Positions 33,592 to 42,997 of a DNA stretch of 44,122 bases are shown here, piece after piece. Made by a program: the position numbers and the translations under genes. The number at the start of each line of letters is the position of its first letter. Position 1 is the first letter of the stretch. The notes under the pieces are model-generated. The model was not told where the DNA came from and ran no database searches. It saw only the letters and a program-made list of their open reading frames with translations. The DNA is from Enterococcus lemanii (GTDB taxonomy: Bacteria; Bacillota; Bacilli; Lactobacillales; Enterococcaceae), in assembly GCF_016909125.1 (NCBI RefSeq), contig NZ_JAFBFD010000027.1:1-44122 (forward strand), given 5' to 3'.

Positions 33592-34893
33592 TTGCAAGTC
33601 TTAATTACAGAATTTGGGGCAAAACCCAATGGTCAATTGATGACCCAAGAGATTCAAAAAGCAATTGATACGGTTGCTGAAAGTGGTGGTGGACGTGTAA
33701 GTGTGCCGGCAGGAGAATTTTATACGGCTGCATTAATCTTAAAAGACCACATTGAATTGCACTTATTGCCTGGTAGTATTTTAAAATTCTCTGATAACCA
33801 AGAAGATTACCCAGTCGTAACTTCGCGTTGGGAAGGAGTAAAAAGAGAAGTTTATGCTTCTTGTTTATACGCAGAAAACGCAAAAAATATTTCAGTAACT
33901 GGTTTTGGGTTGTTAGATGGGAACGGTCAGAAATGGTGGCATGTTTTCCGGAATGAACGTGAAATGCTAAAATACCCACGCCCGAAATTAATCAGTTTTG
34001 ATTCATGTGAGCAAGTAACGATTAAAGATATTTCAATGATTGATTCACCAAGTTGGACGGTCAATCCGATTTTATGTCATGGGGTAACCGTAGATAACGT
34101 AAATATTAAAAACCCCGCCGATTCGCCAAATACGGATGGGATTGATCCAGAATCATGTAAAAACGTTCGAATTAGCAACTGTCAAATTGATGTAGGTGAT
34201 GATTGTATTGCAATTAAAGCAGGAACCGAAGATACAAAAGAGCGTGTTTCTTGCGAAAACATTACCATTACCAACTGCCAAATGATTCATGGACATGGCG
34301 GTGTTGTTTTAGGTAGTGAAATGAGTGGGGACATTCGGAATGTCACGATTAGCAATTGTACTTTCCAAGATACGGATCGTGGCATTCGCTTGAAATCACG
34401 GCGCGGTCGTGGTGGAACAATCGAAGATATTCGCGTAAACAACATTGTCATGGATAATGTCAGCTGTCCTTTTATTTTAAACTTATATTATTTCTGTGGA
34501 CCACGCGGAAAAGACAAGTACGTGTGGGATAAAGCACCTTACCCAATTACAGAAGAAACACCAATGTTTCGTCGGATTCATTTTGCCGATATTACGGCGC
34601 GTAATGTGCATGCGTCGGCCGGCTTTATTTACGGGCTAACGGAGCAACCTGTCAGTGAGATTACTTTCCATGATATTTCAATTTCAATGGCAGAAGAAGC
34701 CATTCCTGGCAAGCCAGCCATGATGACGGGGATTGAAGACATGACGAAAAGTGGTTTTTACATTGGTTGTGCAACGGATGTTCGTTTTGACCGAGTGACA
34801 CTAGATGGCGTTGAAGGAGAAGTCTTCCATATTGAAAATAGTGAAGGCATCGAAATCAATCAATGCCGTGCCAATCAAGAAAAAGTTGGTTAA
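33592..34893 (+). CDS. GH28 polygalacturonase-family hydrolase, intracellular
   Basis: 433-residue right-handed beta-helix glycoside hydrolase of family GH28, starting with TTG at 33592 after AAGGAGG. The four family motifs are in place: NTD (180-182), GDD (202-204), GHG (234-236) and RLK (266-268). The opening ITEFGAKPNG is also typical. No signal peptide is present, so it should act on imported oligosaccharides, probably as an exo-acting galacturonidase or rhamnogalacturonan galacturonohydrolase rather than a secreted endo-pectinase. Confidence 0.93.
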   Translation: MQVLITEFGAKPNGQLMTQEIQKAIDTVAESGGGRVSVPAGEFYTAALILKDHIELHLLPGSILKFSDNQEDYPVVTSRWEGVKREVYASCLYAENAKNISVTGFGLLDGNGQKWWHVFRNEREMLKYPRPKLISFDSCEQVTIKDISMIDSPSWTVNPILCHGVTVDNVNIKNPADSPNTDGIDPESCKNVRISNCQIDVGDDCIAIKAGTEDTKERVSCENITITNCQMIHGHGGVVLGSEMSGDIRNVTISNCTFQDTDRGIRLKSRRGRGGTIEDIRVNNIVMDNVSCPFILNLYYFCGPRGKDKYVWDKAPYPITEETPMFRRIHFADITARNVHASAGFIYGLTEQPVSEITFHDISISMAEEAIPGKPAMMTGIEDMTKSGFYIGCATDVRFDRVTLDGVEGEVFHIENSEGIEINQCRANQEKVG

Positions 34894-35799
34894 GTGTATA
34901 TGAAGATTGATATTAAAGAAGAAATTTTGACTTGCTTAGGGCCGGCGCTTTCTGTCGTGCCCAAAGCAACCCTTCTTACGACGGTTGAAACAAAAGACTA
35001 TATTTTAGAGACTTTGCAACTTGATCTCAATCAATTAGAAAGTGTTCCGGCGTATTTTGCCTACCCTAAAAGAGCGTTAGACAAACCGTGTCCCCTCGTA
35101 TTATTTAATCATTCACATGGTGGTAACTTTGAAAGAGGGAAAGAAGAGCTAATCAATAGTAGCGATTATTTACAGCCAACTAGCTTTTTGCAAACGTTAA
35201 CAACAGAAGGTTATTCCGTTGGTGTCATTGACATGTGGGGCTTTGGTGAACGACGCGGTAAAAAAGAAAGTGAATTGTTTAAAGAATTTCTCCTGCAAGG
35301 GCAGACGTTGTGGGGGATGCGCATTTACGATAACCAACAGTTTTTAACTTACTTACTTACCCGACCAGAAGTCGATCGTAAAAGAGTGGCGACAATGGGG
35401 ATGTCAATGGGTGGTTTAATGAGTTGGTGGTTAGCGGCATTGGATGAACGTATTCAAGTCGTCGTTGATTTAGCTGGTCAAGCGGCCTACGAAACATTAA
35501 TAGCCGAACGACAATTGGATCGTCATGGTTTTTATTATTACGTTCCAGGTATTTTACGCCACCTCACGACCTTTGATATTCAACAATTGATTGTGCCTCG
35601 TGCACGTTTAAGTTTGGTTGGTCGCCATGATGGCCTTTGTCCGACTGCAGGGGTACAAGCTTTAGCTGAACAACTTACGCAAAGTTACCAAAAACAGCAT
35701 GCAAATGATCAGTGGGCTTGCCATCTCTTAACCGGTGGGCACCAAGAAACCAAGGAGATGCGCGAGTTATGGAAACAATTTTTACGCAAACATCTCTAA
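34894..35799 (+). CDS. Alpha/beta hydrolase, probable pectin-oligosaccharide esterase
   Basis: Alpha/beta-hydrolase of about 300 residues. Its GTG start (34894) follows the GH28 stop directly; an ATG at 34900 is equally possible, and no clear ribosome binding site is seen, so translation is probably coupled. Motifs are NHSHGGNFERG (oxyanion region), MGMSMGGLMSWW (nucleophile Ser about 171), LVGRHDGLCP (acid) and LTGGHQE (His). This is the dienelactone-hydrolase / acetyl-esterase type. Operon position suggests removal of acetyl or other ester groups. Its 3' end overlaps the next gene by 31 bases. Confidence 0.82.
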   Translation: MYMKIDIKEEILTCLGPALSVVPKATLLTTVETKDYILETLQLDLNQLESVPAYFAYPKRALDKPCPLVLFNHSHGGNFERGKEELINSSDYLQPTSFLQTLTTEGYSVGVIDMWGFGERRGKKESELFKEFLLQGQTLWGMRIYDNQQFLTYLLTRPEVDRKRVATMGMSMGGLMSWWLAALDERIQVVVDLAGQAAYETLIAERQLDRHGFYYYVPGILRHLTTFDIQQLIVPRARLSLVGRHDGLCPTAGVQALAEQLTQSYQKQHANDQWACHLLTGGHQETKEMRELWKQFLRKHL

Positions 35800-36686
35800 C
35801 CGTTGCCAAAGACGGCAGTGGGGATTATCGAACTTTGCAACAAGCGCTGGATCAAGCGACTTGCAATCAACAACCTACCACCATTTATATTCAAAGTGGT
35901 ACTTATCAAGAAAATATTAAAATTTATCAAGATGACCTAACCTTGATTGGCCAAGGCCTTGTTGTGATTGAAGGTGCTTGGTCAGCAAAAGAAGTCCTGG
36001 CAAGTGGCGATAAGCGCGGCACTTTTCAAACGGCCACCGTTTTTATCAATGCCAAGGCGGTGACGCTAGCAAATATTACGATCAAAAATATCGCTGGACC
36101 CGATCAAATTGCCGCTCAAGCTGTGGCGCTTTATTTAGAAGGAACCCAAATCACACTGAAAAATTGTACCTTAGATGCCTATCAAGATACATTGTGTTTA
36201 GGGCCGTTACCGCCGACACAAAAAGATGGCAGCCCCTTATTGAGTCCGTGGTGTCAGCGCCATTTCCCGCAACAACAATCGCTTTTTCTTGATTGTCTTA
36301 TTTTAGGGACGGTTGATTTTATTTTTGGTGGCGGTCAAGCAACTTTTCAACACTGCCAAATCCAAAGCCGTAAACGAACAGCGGTCAATTATTTAACTGC
36401 GGCATCAACCCCAATGGGCCAAGCAGGTTTTGTTTTTATCAACTGCCAAATAACTGGCCAAAGCCCTTATTATTTAGGGCGTCCCTGGCGCAACGAGGCA
36501 AAAACGCGTTTTGAAAACTGCACGTTTGACGACTGGTTATTGCCGACTGGCTGGCACGATTGGGATAAAAAAGCTGCACATGAAACGACTTGTTATGAAG
36601 AAATAAATAATACGTACCAAACGGCGCCTAAAAGAGCTCGTTGGATAAAACTGGAAGGAGCAAGCCTCGATGAAAAGAAAACTTGA
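35769..36686 (+). CDS. CE8 pectin methylesterase, intracellular
   Basis: 305-residue beta-helix enzyme of family CE8, demethylating galacturonan. The start is the ATG at 35769, with AAGGAG 11 bases before it, inside the end of the preceding gene. Key residues are YQDTL (acid Asp at 140), GTVDFIFG (nucleophile Asp at 183) and LGRPWR (Arg 238). The N-terminal TVAKDGSGDYRTLQQAL is the family opening. It has no signal peptide, so it works on methylated oligogalacturonides after import. Confidence 0.93.
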   Translation: METIFTQTSLTVAKDGSGDYRTLQQALDQATCNQQPTTIYIQSGTYQENIKIYQDDLTLIGQGLVVIEGAWSAKEVLASGDKRGTFQTATVFINAKAVTLANITIKNIAGPDQIAAQAVALYLEGTQITLKNCTLDAYQDTLCLGPLPPTQKDGSPLLSPWCQRHFPQQQSLFLDCLILGTVDFIFGGGQATFQHCQIQSRKRTAVNYLTAASTPMGQAGFVFINCQITGQSPYYLGRPWRNEAKTRFENCTFDDWLLPTGWHDWDKKAAHETTCYEEINNTYQTAPKRARWIKLEGASLDEKKT

Positions 36687-37065
36687 ATTATGGATTGGTT
36701 GGGTGAGTGCAGGTTTAGTAACGGTCATTTTAGGGCCACTGTCTTTGATTATGAACCAGCTCACACACGCTCAATACCAGGAAATCTTTCTACCAGTCTT
36801 TGACAAAAAACTTGCAGGTATTCCTGTTGAAAAAGGAATCGAGTTTTTCCATCGCTTAGGCGCCTGGTTTGGTGTAACGCTAATTTTAGTCTTAATTTTT
36901 ACGGCTTTGGCTAGTTTGTTTTTAAACAGTCGTTATGATCGTCGGATTGCGAGTGCTTTTTATTTTATGGCCGGCTTAACGACTTTATTTGGAAGTCAGT
37001 TTTTGGCTTTCATTCTCGCTTTTCCTTTTTTTGTAGCGGGTGTCCTCAGTTTTAAAAAACGCTAA
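36670..37065 (+). CDS. Small membrane protein, DUF4064-like
   Basis: 131-residue protein with four hydrophobic segments and a basic C-terminus (SFKKR). The pattern of an N-terminal helix, an extracellular loop and three further helices resembles DUF4064 proteins. It overlaps the pectin methylesterase gene by 17 bases, and GGAAGGAG lies before the ATG. Why it is in the pectin operon is unknown; it may assist the transporter or be a passenger. Confidence 0.72.
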   Translation: MKRKLELWIGWVSAGLVTVILGPLSLIMNQLTHAQYQEIFLPVFDKKLAGIPVEKGIEFFHRLGAWFGVTLILVLIFTALASLFLNSRYDRRIASAFYFMAGLTTLFGSQFLAFILAFPFFVAGVLSFKKR

Positions 37066-37094
37066 AATAAAATGATAAGGAAGTCAATAAACAA

Positions 37095-38666
37095 ATGGTA
37101 CAAACAAAAATTCACAACCCTATTTTAAGGGGCTTTAATCCAGATCCAAATATATTAAAAGTAGGCGACACTTATTATATCGTTGTTTCTTCTTTTGAAT
37201 GGTTGCCAGGTTTGCGCGTGTATACGTCAAAAGACTTAGTCAACTGGACCCATGAAACGGACCTTTTAACCGATCAAGTAGCTTTAAAAGGCAATCCGAA
37301 AGATGCAAGCATTTGGGCACCCCAACTGAGTTATCGTGACGGGCTGTTTTACTGTATTTATACAGACGTCAAAAACACGACACGCCCATTTAAAGATACG
37401 CATAACTATTTAATTACGGCCGAAACAATTCACGGCCCGTGGAGTGATCCGATTTATCTAAATTCGAGTGGTTTTGATCCGTCAATGTTTCATGACGAAG
37501 ATGGCCGTTATTGGTTTTTAAATGAGATTTGGGATTATCGCCTAACAACTAGTAATAAATCGGCCGGGATTGTTTTACAAGAATATGATCCAAAAAGTCA
37601 AAGATTAGTTGGTGAGGTCTATAAAATTTTCGACGGTACACCACTCGCTAAGACGGAAGCCCCGCATCTTTATAAAAAAAATGGCTATTATTATTTAATT
37701 ACAGCAGAAGGTGGCACAGGGACGAACCATAGCGTTACGATTTGTCGCGCGAAAAAAATTACGGGTCCGTATGAACTAGACCCCAATTACCCAATGTTAA
37801 CGGCTAGTGATAAACCGGATTCACCCTTACAGTGTACCGGGCACGGCAGTTTAGTGGAGGGGATAAATGGGAAGTGGTACATGGTTTACTTAACGACCCG
37901 CCCGCTAGAAGGAAAGGCCATCTTAGGTCGCGAAACGGCGATTCAAGAAGTCGTTTGGACACCAGACGGCTGGTTACGTTTGGCGAATGGCACCACTCAA
38001 CCAGAAGAATTTACTTTCATTGAAACAAAAGAAGAATTAACGCAACAAATTCAAACGGCTTTTTATGATGATTTTAGTCAGCCGACTTTAAACAAAGAAT
38101 GGAACGCGCGGCACTTGATGCCAGATGCGAGTTGGTGTGATTTAACGAGTCGTCCGGGCTATTTACGCCTTGTTTCAGGTGAGTCACCGCAATCGCATTT
38201 TGATCACCATTTGCTGGCGATTCGTCAAAAAGACTTTTCTTTTACCGCAGCGACGCAATTGACGTTTTCAGCCAAAACTTTTAATCAAATGGCGGGCTTG
38301 TTCTTATATTTAAATGAAAGCAACTACTTATATGCGTACGTCACGTTTGATGAGGAGAAAGGGCAAGTTTTACGTTATATGCGCTGTGAAAATGGCGAAC
38401 ATACTTTATTTTCAGATATTGTTGCAATTGAACCTGGCGCGCTTGAGTTAAAGGTAGTCGTTGAAGAAACAAAAGGCCAATACTACTGGCGCCAAGATCA
38501 AACAAAACCGTGGTCGCCCTTTGGTAATGAGCAAAATCTATTATTTCTAGCAGGTGGTTTTACCGGTAACTTTATTGGAATTGGCGTGCAAGACTTAGAT
38601 TTAAAAGCAGGTAGTTTTGCTGACTTTGCCTATTTCCGTTATTCACCAGCAACCAATAAAAAATAA
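37095..38666 (+). CDS. GH43 beta-xylosidase / alpha-L-arabinofuranosidase
   Basis: 523-residue glycoside hydrolase of family GH43 with a five-bladed propeller (about 5-310) and a C-terminal beta-sandwich (about 325-520), the arrangement of subfamilies such as GH43_11/12. The catalytic residues are D17 (FNPDP), D128 (SGFDPSMFHD) and E188 (KTEAPHLY). No signal peptide. It probably trims arabinose or xylose from pectin side chains inside the cell. ATAAGGAAG precedes the ATG. Confidence 0.9.
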   Translation: MVQTKIHNPILRGFNPDPNILKVGDTYYIVVSSFEWLPGLRVYTSKDLVNWTHETDLLTDQVALKGNPKDASIWAPQLSYRDGLFYCIYTDVKNTTRPFKDTHNYLITAETIHGPWSDPIYLNSSGFDPSMFHDEDGRYWFLNEIWDYRLTTSNKSAGIVLQEYDPKSQRLVGEVYKIFDGTPLAKTEAPHLYKKNGYYYLITAEGGTGTNHSVTICRAKKITGPYELDPNYPMLTASDKPDSPLQCTGHGSLVEGINGKWYMVYLTTRPLEGKAILGRETAIQEVVWTPDGWLRLANGTTQPEEFTFIETKEELTQQIQTAFYDDFSQPTLNKEWNARHLMPDASWCDLTSRPGYLRLVSGESPQSHFDHHLLAIRQKDFSFTAATQLTFSAKTFNQMAGLFLYLNESNYLYAYVTFDEEKGQVLRYMRCENGEHTLFSDIVAIEPGALELKVVVEETKGQYYWRQDQTKPWSPFGNEQNLLFLAGGFTGNFIGIGVQDLDLKAGSFADFAYFRYSPATNKK

Positions 38667-38725
38667 TAATGGTTTTTAAAGATTCACCAAATAAATCAGT
38701 AATTAAAACTGGAAGGATGAAGAAA

Positions 38726-40240
38726 ATGAAAAACAAAAAAATGATGAGCGTGTTATTATTATCAGCTGTTATCTTAGGAGCTTGCGGAAAAGGCAGCACA
38801 GATGGATCAGCTGCTGAAAACGGTGGCAGTGAGGCAGCGGTTTCAACGAAAGATACCATTTCTTGGATGGCGATGCTTCATACGGCCGCTCCTCCTTCAG
38901 GCGAGATTGAAAATAAATTAGAAGAATACACCGGCGTTAAAGTTGATTTTAGTTGGGTACCAGACGCATCGAAATCGGAACGAATCAATGCAGCTTTGGC
39001 ATCAAACTCTTTAACGGATATTGTGACGTTAGCGGATATTAAAAATACAACCGTTCGTAGCTCACTTTCATCAGGCATGTTCTGGGATGTCGAACCTTAT
39101 TTAAAAGAGTATTCAAATTTAGCGAATATTTCAGAAGATCGTCTCCAATCTTCACGTATTAATGGTAAGATTTATGGCGTGCCGTTCCAAAAACCGATCG
39201 CGCGTTACGGAGTCGTTGTACGAAAAGACTGGTTAGACAACTTAGGTTTAGAAGTCCCTCACACGGTAGAAGAGTTGGCGAAAGTGGCACAAGCTTTTAC
39301 AGAAAATGACCCAGATGGTAACGGTCAAAAGGATACGGTTGGTTTTGTTGAACGGAATGAATCTTTCAACGTCGGTTTCCGTTCATTAACGGGTTACTTT
39401 GGCGCTGGCAACTGGTTTACGGTAACAAAAGATGATGAAGTGGTGCCATCATTTATGCAAGACGAATACAAAGAGGCAATGGAATGGTTCCGTAACATTT
39501 ACAAAAATGGCTGGATGAACTCTGACTTTGCAGTAATGGCAAAAAATGACCAAAAAGATTATATTATTCAAGGTAAAGGTGGTATCGTCATTACTGGGTT
39601 ACAAGAAGCACGTAACTATGTAGATGGCGCAAAAGGAACAGACCAAGAAGGCATGGAGTGGGAATTAATCAATGACATTACTTATGGTGATGTTGATCGC
39701 CGTATTTTATCTGATACGAACGGCGGCATGGGCGGCTGGTTAGCTATTCCAAAAGAAAAAGTGAAAACAGAAGAAGACTTGAAAGTCGTGCTTAAATTTA
39801 TCAATGACCTAATGGATGAAGAGCCTTATACTTTAATGACACAAGGTTTAGAAGGGGTTCATTACGAAATTAATGCAGATGGCGCTTACGAAAAAATTGA
39901 TGATACAAAATGGCAACAAGAAGTACAACCATTTTCTTCTTCTCGTCCTTCTGAGTTAGTCAAAACATTTAAATCAACGGATCCACTTGTTAACTTAGCG
40001 AATGAAAAAATCGCAGAAAACGAAGAATTTGCGGTAATCGATCCTTCACAACCATTGACTTCAGAAACTTATAACACCCAATGGTCAACATTAATTGAAG
40101 GAATTAGCGATGCTTATTACAAATACATGATGGGTGAAATTGAAATGGATGGTTTTGATAAAGCGATTGAAACATTCAAGAAAAATGGTGGACAAACTAT
40201 TATTGACGAATTCACTGCAAGTTACAAAGAAACAAAATAA
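38726..40240 (+). CDS. Extracellular solute-binding lipoprotein of the pectin ABC transporter (LplA/YtcQ-like), copy 1
   Basis: 504-residue lipoprotein. The start is the ATG at 38726, giving a short signal peptide that ends in the lipobox LGAC (Cys 20). The mature part begins with a Gly/Ser/Ala linker and has the family 1 solute-binding fold. It includes a calcium-type loop ENDPDGNGQKDTVGF and the TGYFGAGNWF motif of LplA/YtcQ proteins that bind oligosaccharides of uronic acids. The frame runs further upstream, but GGAAGG lies right before the chosen start. It is the last gene of the operon before a terminator. Confidence 0.9.
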   Translation: MKNKKMMSVLLLSAVILGACGKGSTDGSAAENGGSEAAVSTKDTISWMAMLHTAAPPSGEIENKLEEYTGVKVDFSWVPDASKSERINAALASNSLTDIVTLADIKNTTVRSSLSSGMFWDVEPYLKEYSNLANISEDRLQSSRINGKIYGVPFQKPIARYGVVVRKDWLDNLGLEVPHTVEELAKVAQAFTENDPDGNGQKDTVGFVERNESFNVGFRSLTGYFGAGNWFTVTKDDEVVPSFMQDEYKEAMEWFRNIYKNGWMNSDFAVMAKNDQKDYIIQGKGGIVITGLQEARNYVDGAKGTDQEGMEWELINDITYGDVDRRILSDTNGGMGGWLAIPKEKVKTEEDLKVVLKFINDLMDEEPYTLMTQGLEGVHYEINADGAYEKIDDTKWQQEVQPFSSSRPSELVKTFKSTDPLVNLANEKIAENEEFAVIDPSQPLTSETYNTQWSTLIEGISDAYYKYMMGEIEMDGFDKAIETFKKNGGQTIIDEFTASYKETK

Positions 40241-40301
40241 GTAATCAAGCATTCGGATGAGCCTTGATCAAAGCGTGTTATTTTGCATCATCCAGATTCT
40301 T

Positions 40302-40331
40302 AAGGAAGAGCTAAAAACTCTTCCTTTTTTT
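40302..40331 (+). terminator. Rho-independent terminator after copy 1 of the lipoprotein
   Basis: AAGGAAGAG / CTCTTCCTT stem with a seven-base loop and T7. Confidence 0.9.
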
Positions 40332-40386
40332 CATGCTTCTATTCGTTGTGAAAAAATCGCTTGAACGACGAGGAATCGTTTTCTTA

Positions 40387-40447
40387 TTGTAGTTCATGGT
40401 AAGATTCCTTATGATAAGAAGAGTGAAAAGAAAATAGGAGGAAAGTT
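40387..40447 (+). promoter_or_regulatory. Promoter and RBS of the second lipoprotein gene
   Basis: TTGTAG (40387-40392) and TATGAT (40410-40415) are spaced 17 bases. AGGAGG lies before the ATG at 40450. The gene can therefore be expressed independently of the long operon. Confidence 0.65.
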
Positions 40448-40449
40448 AA

Positions 40450-41958
40450 ATGAAAGAGAGAAGAAACAGGTGGCTTCTTTTAATGACCTTATTTTTTTTG
40501 AGTGCGTGTGGTTTATTAAAAAAAGATACGGATTCAGCCGTCAAGAAAGAAACGATATCCTGGACAGTCATGCTACACACCGATGCTCCCCCGTCTGGTG
40601 CGATTGAAGAAGAATTAGAAAAATATACCGGTGTGAATCTTGATTTTCACTGGATTCCAGATAGTTCTAAGAATGAACGAATGAGTGCCGCATTTGCCTC
40701 CAATTCCTTGACGGATATTGTAACACTCGCAAGTTTTAAAAATAGCGCGATTCAAAGTGCGTTGTCTGCGGGGGTGTTTTGGGATGTGGAGCCTTATTTA
40801 GCGGAGTATTCAAACTTAGCAAAGCTTACGAGCCAGCAACTGGACCGAATTCGGATCAATGGTAAAGTTTATGGTGTACCCATCCAAAATCATACGGCAC
40901 GTTACGGTGTGATTGTTCGAAAAGATTGGTTAGAGACTTTAGGACTTGAAATACCAAAGACGATTGCTGAGTTGGCGAAGGTTGCTCAAGCTTTTACAGA
41001 AGAAGACCCTGATGGTAACGGACAAAAGGATACGATTGGTATTGTCGAACGCAATGAGTCTTTTCGCGTGGGCTTTCGTTCCTTGACGGGATATTTTGGA
41101 GCTGGCAATGAATTTTTTATTAGCGAAGATGGCACGGTTCAACCGACCTTCATGCAAGAAGAATATAAAACCGCCTTAAAATGGTATCGAGAAATGTATC
41201 AAAATGGTTGGATGAACCAAGATTTTGTTGTTACTTCAAAAGAAGAACAGCGAGAAATGATGCTTCAAGGAAAAGGAGGCATTATGATTACTTCTCTTCA
41301 AGATGTTCGTTATTTTGTTGATCAAGATTCTGATCTTGTGAATGAAAAAGGTAACCAGACATGGGCGCTGGTGGATGATTTAACTTATGGCGAAGTTCCT
41401 CGTCGAATTTTATCAGACACAAATGGTGGTTTGAATGGTTTATTAGCAATCCCCAAAAGTAATGTTCCGACAGAAACAGCGCTTCGGGTCGTCTTACAAT
41501 TTATTAATGACTTAATGGATGAAGAGCCGTTTACACTCATGACTCAAGGCATCGAAGGCGTCCATTACGTCATCAATGAACAACAAGAATACGAGAAAAT
41601 AAATCAAACCAAATGGCAAGAAGAAGTTCAACCGTACGCCGCGTCTCGCCCGAGTGCTTTAGTTGCCACTTTCAAATCAGCCGAAACCGCCATTAACCAG
41701 GCAAACGAAAAAATTGCAGAAAATGAAGCGTATGCCATTTTAGACCCTACACAAACACTCAACTCTGCAACCTATATTGCTCAGTGGCCGGATTTAATGG
41801 AGGATATTAGCCGAGCCTATTACGAATATATGTTAGGTGAAAAAGAGCTCGCTTATTTTGAACAAGCCGTTGCGTCATTTAAAGCCGGGCCTGGCCAAAA
41901 AGTTATTGAAGAGTTCACGCAAAGTTACCAAGAACGTCAACAAAAAAAGACACCTTGA
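40450..41958 (+). CDS. Extracellular solute-binding lipoprotein, copy 2 (tandem paralogue)
   Basis: 502-residue lipoprotein, clearly homologous along its whole length to the gene before it. Long shared stretches include TAxYGVxVRKDWL, TEEDPDGNGQKDT, NGGxNGxLAIPK and DEEPFTLMTQG-type motifs. The lipobox is FLSAC (Cys about 20). It has its own promoter and terminator. Presumably it offers the same permease a different ligand range, since no second permease pair is present. Divergence is spread evenly rather than confined to one segment. Confidence 0.9.
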   Translation: MKERRNRWLLLMTLFFLSACGLLKKDTDSAVKKETISWTVMLHTDAPPSGAIEEELEKYTGVNLDFHWIPDSSKNERMSAAFASNSLTDIVTLASFKNSAIQSALSAGVFWDVEPYLAEYSNLAKLTSQQLDRIRINGKVYGVPIQNHTARYGVIVRKDWLETLGLEIPKTIAELAKVAQAFTEEDPDGNGQKDTIGIVERNESFRVGFRSLTGYFGAGNEFFISEDGTVQPTFMQEEYKTALKWYREMYQNGWMNQDFVVTSKEEQREMMLQGKGGIMITSLQDVRYFVDQDSDLVNEKGNQTWALVDDLTYGEVPRRILSDTNGGLNGLLAIPKSNVPTETALRVVLQFINDLMDEEPFTLMTQGIEGVHYVINEQQEYEKINQTKWQEEVQPYAASRPSALVATFKSAETAINQANEKIAENEAYAILDPTQTLNSATYIAQWPDLMEDISRAYYEYMLGEKELAYFEQAVASFKAGPGQKVIEEFTQSYQERQQKKTP

Positions 41959-41987
41959 AATTTTTCATTCATAGTGTCTTTTTTTTG
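41942..41987. terminator. Bidirectional terminator between convergent genes
   Basis: AAAAAAAGACAC (41942-41953) / GTGTCTTTTTTT (41974 onward) with a 20-base loop; it overlaps the end of the lipoprotein gene. Confidence 0.85.
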
Positions 41988-42818
41988 TTAAATTTTAGCA
42001 ATTAATTCATTGGCAGTGATGATGTTTTGGTCTTGTGTTTGTTCTAACACAATATAGCAATAAGGTTTATACTTTTGCACAATTTTTAAAATCGCGGGAT
42101 AGTCAATTAACCCTTGTCCTAAAGCAATTGGCTTCACTTTTCCATCGCTAATAATGAAATCTTTTAAGTGGATAGCACAAATTTTTGAACCATATTGCGC
42201 AAAAGCTTCTTCAACCATTTCGACCATTGAACCATAGTTGTCAACGGTAATCAAATTCGTCGGGTCTAAAATAATACCCAAGTAATCAGAATCGATCGCC
42301 TCCACGAGTTGCTTGGTTCGTTCAATCGAATAAAGAGGGTGGTTTAACCCCGCTTCAATACCAACGAGGGTTTTATACTCTTCACCTGCTTTGACGAGTC
42401 GTTGAATCACTTGAACTAAATCGGCAAACACTTCATCGCTAAAGTTATCTTCGGTATAGCCTAAGTTAGGAATGACAGAACCCGTTTCACTGGCAACCAT
42501 GGAAGCACCAAAAAATGAAGCGTAACGTAAATACGTTTCAAATTTATGCAAAATTTCTTCGCGTGCTTGTGGATCAGGATGAATAAGATTTGAATAACAG
42601 CTTAACAAAGCAATTTGAATCTCATGTTTTGCAAATAAGTTTTTGAAATATGTGCCCATTCCGGGGTTTAATGCTGACGCAGAAGAATCCATCTGAGGAA
42701 AAGAAGCCCCCATAGCAAACTGTAAATTATGAATTCCTACTTTTTGTGTCTCTTGTGCGAGTTGTTCCGGGGTCGTAACGTTTGTTAAATCGTGTCCACG
42801 AATGACTAAATTATACAT
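41988..42818 (-). CDS. Sugar phosphate isomerase/epimerase-like TIM-barrel protein
   Basis: 276-residue xylose-isomerase-like TIM barrel (AP endonuclease 2 family, as in IolE/IolI or hydroxypyruvate isomerases). Seen motifs are GIEAGLNHPL, GIILDPTNLI, ICAIHLKDF and CYIVLEQTQ, which supply the metal-binding Glu, Asp and His residues. The start is the ATG at 42818, after AAAAAAAGGAG; a 51-codon upstream extension reads through the promoter and is rejected. It lies beside the pectin locus, so a sugar-acid or sugar-phosphate substrate is plausible but unproven. Confidence 0.85.
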   Translation of the reverse strand: MYNLVIRGHDLTNVTTPEQLAQETQKVGIHNLQFAMGASFPQMDSSASALNPGMGTYFKNLFAKHEIQIALLSCYSNLIHPDPQAREEILHKFETYLRYASFFGASMVASETGSVIPNLGYTEDNFSDEVFADLVQVIQRLVKAGEEYKTLVGIEAGLNHPLYSIERTKQLVEAIDSDYLGIILDPTNLITVDNYGSMVEMVEEAFAQYGSKICAIHLKDFIISDGKVKPIALGQGLIDYPAILKIVQKYKPYCYIVLEQTQDQNIITANELIAKI

Positions 42819-42850
42819 TTTATTCTCCTTTTTTTTTGCTTTTTTGAAAA

Positions 42851-42873
42851 AATAACCGCTTACAAATAGTGTA
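42851..42873 (-). promoter_or_regulatory. Candidate cre box and extended -10 upstream of the TIM-barrel gene
   Basis: On the minus strand TGTAAGCGGTTATT (42851-42864) is close to the CcpA consensus, missing the final CA. TGGTACACT just upstream (TACACT = 42868-42873) may be an extended -10. Confidence 0.45.
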
Positions 42874-42997
42874 CCATAATTCGCATAAGATAGGGCTTTT
42901 TTTAGAAGAAAAGCGGGTATAAAAGCCTGTTTTGGTACTATTTCTTTTTCGAAAGTTGTATAATAAACCAATAACGAAAAAAGGCGGGAGAAAGAAT

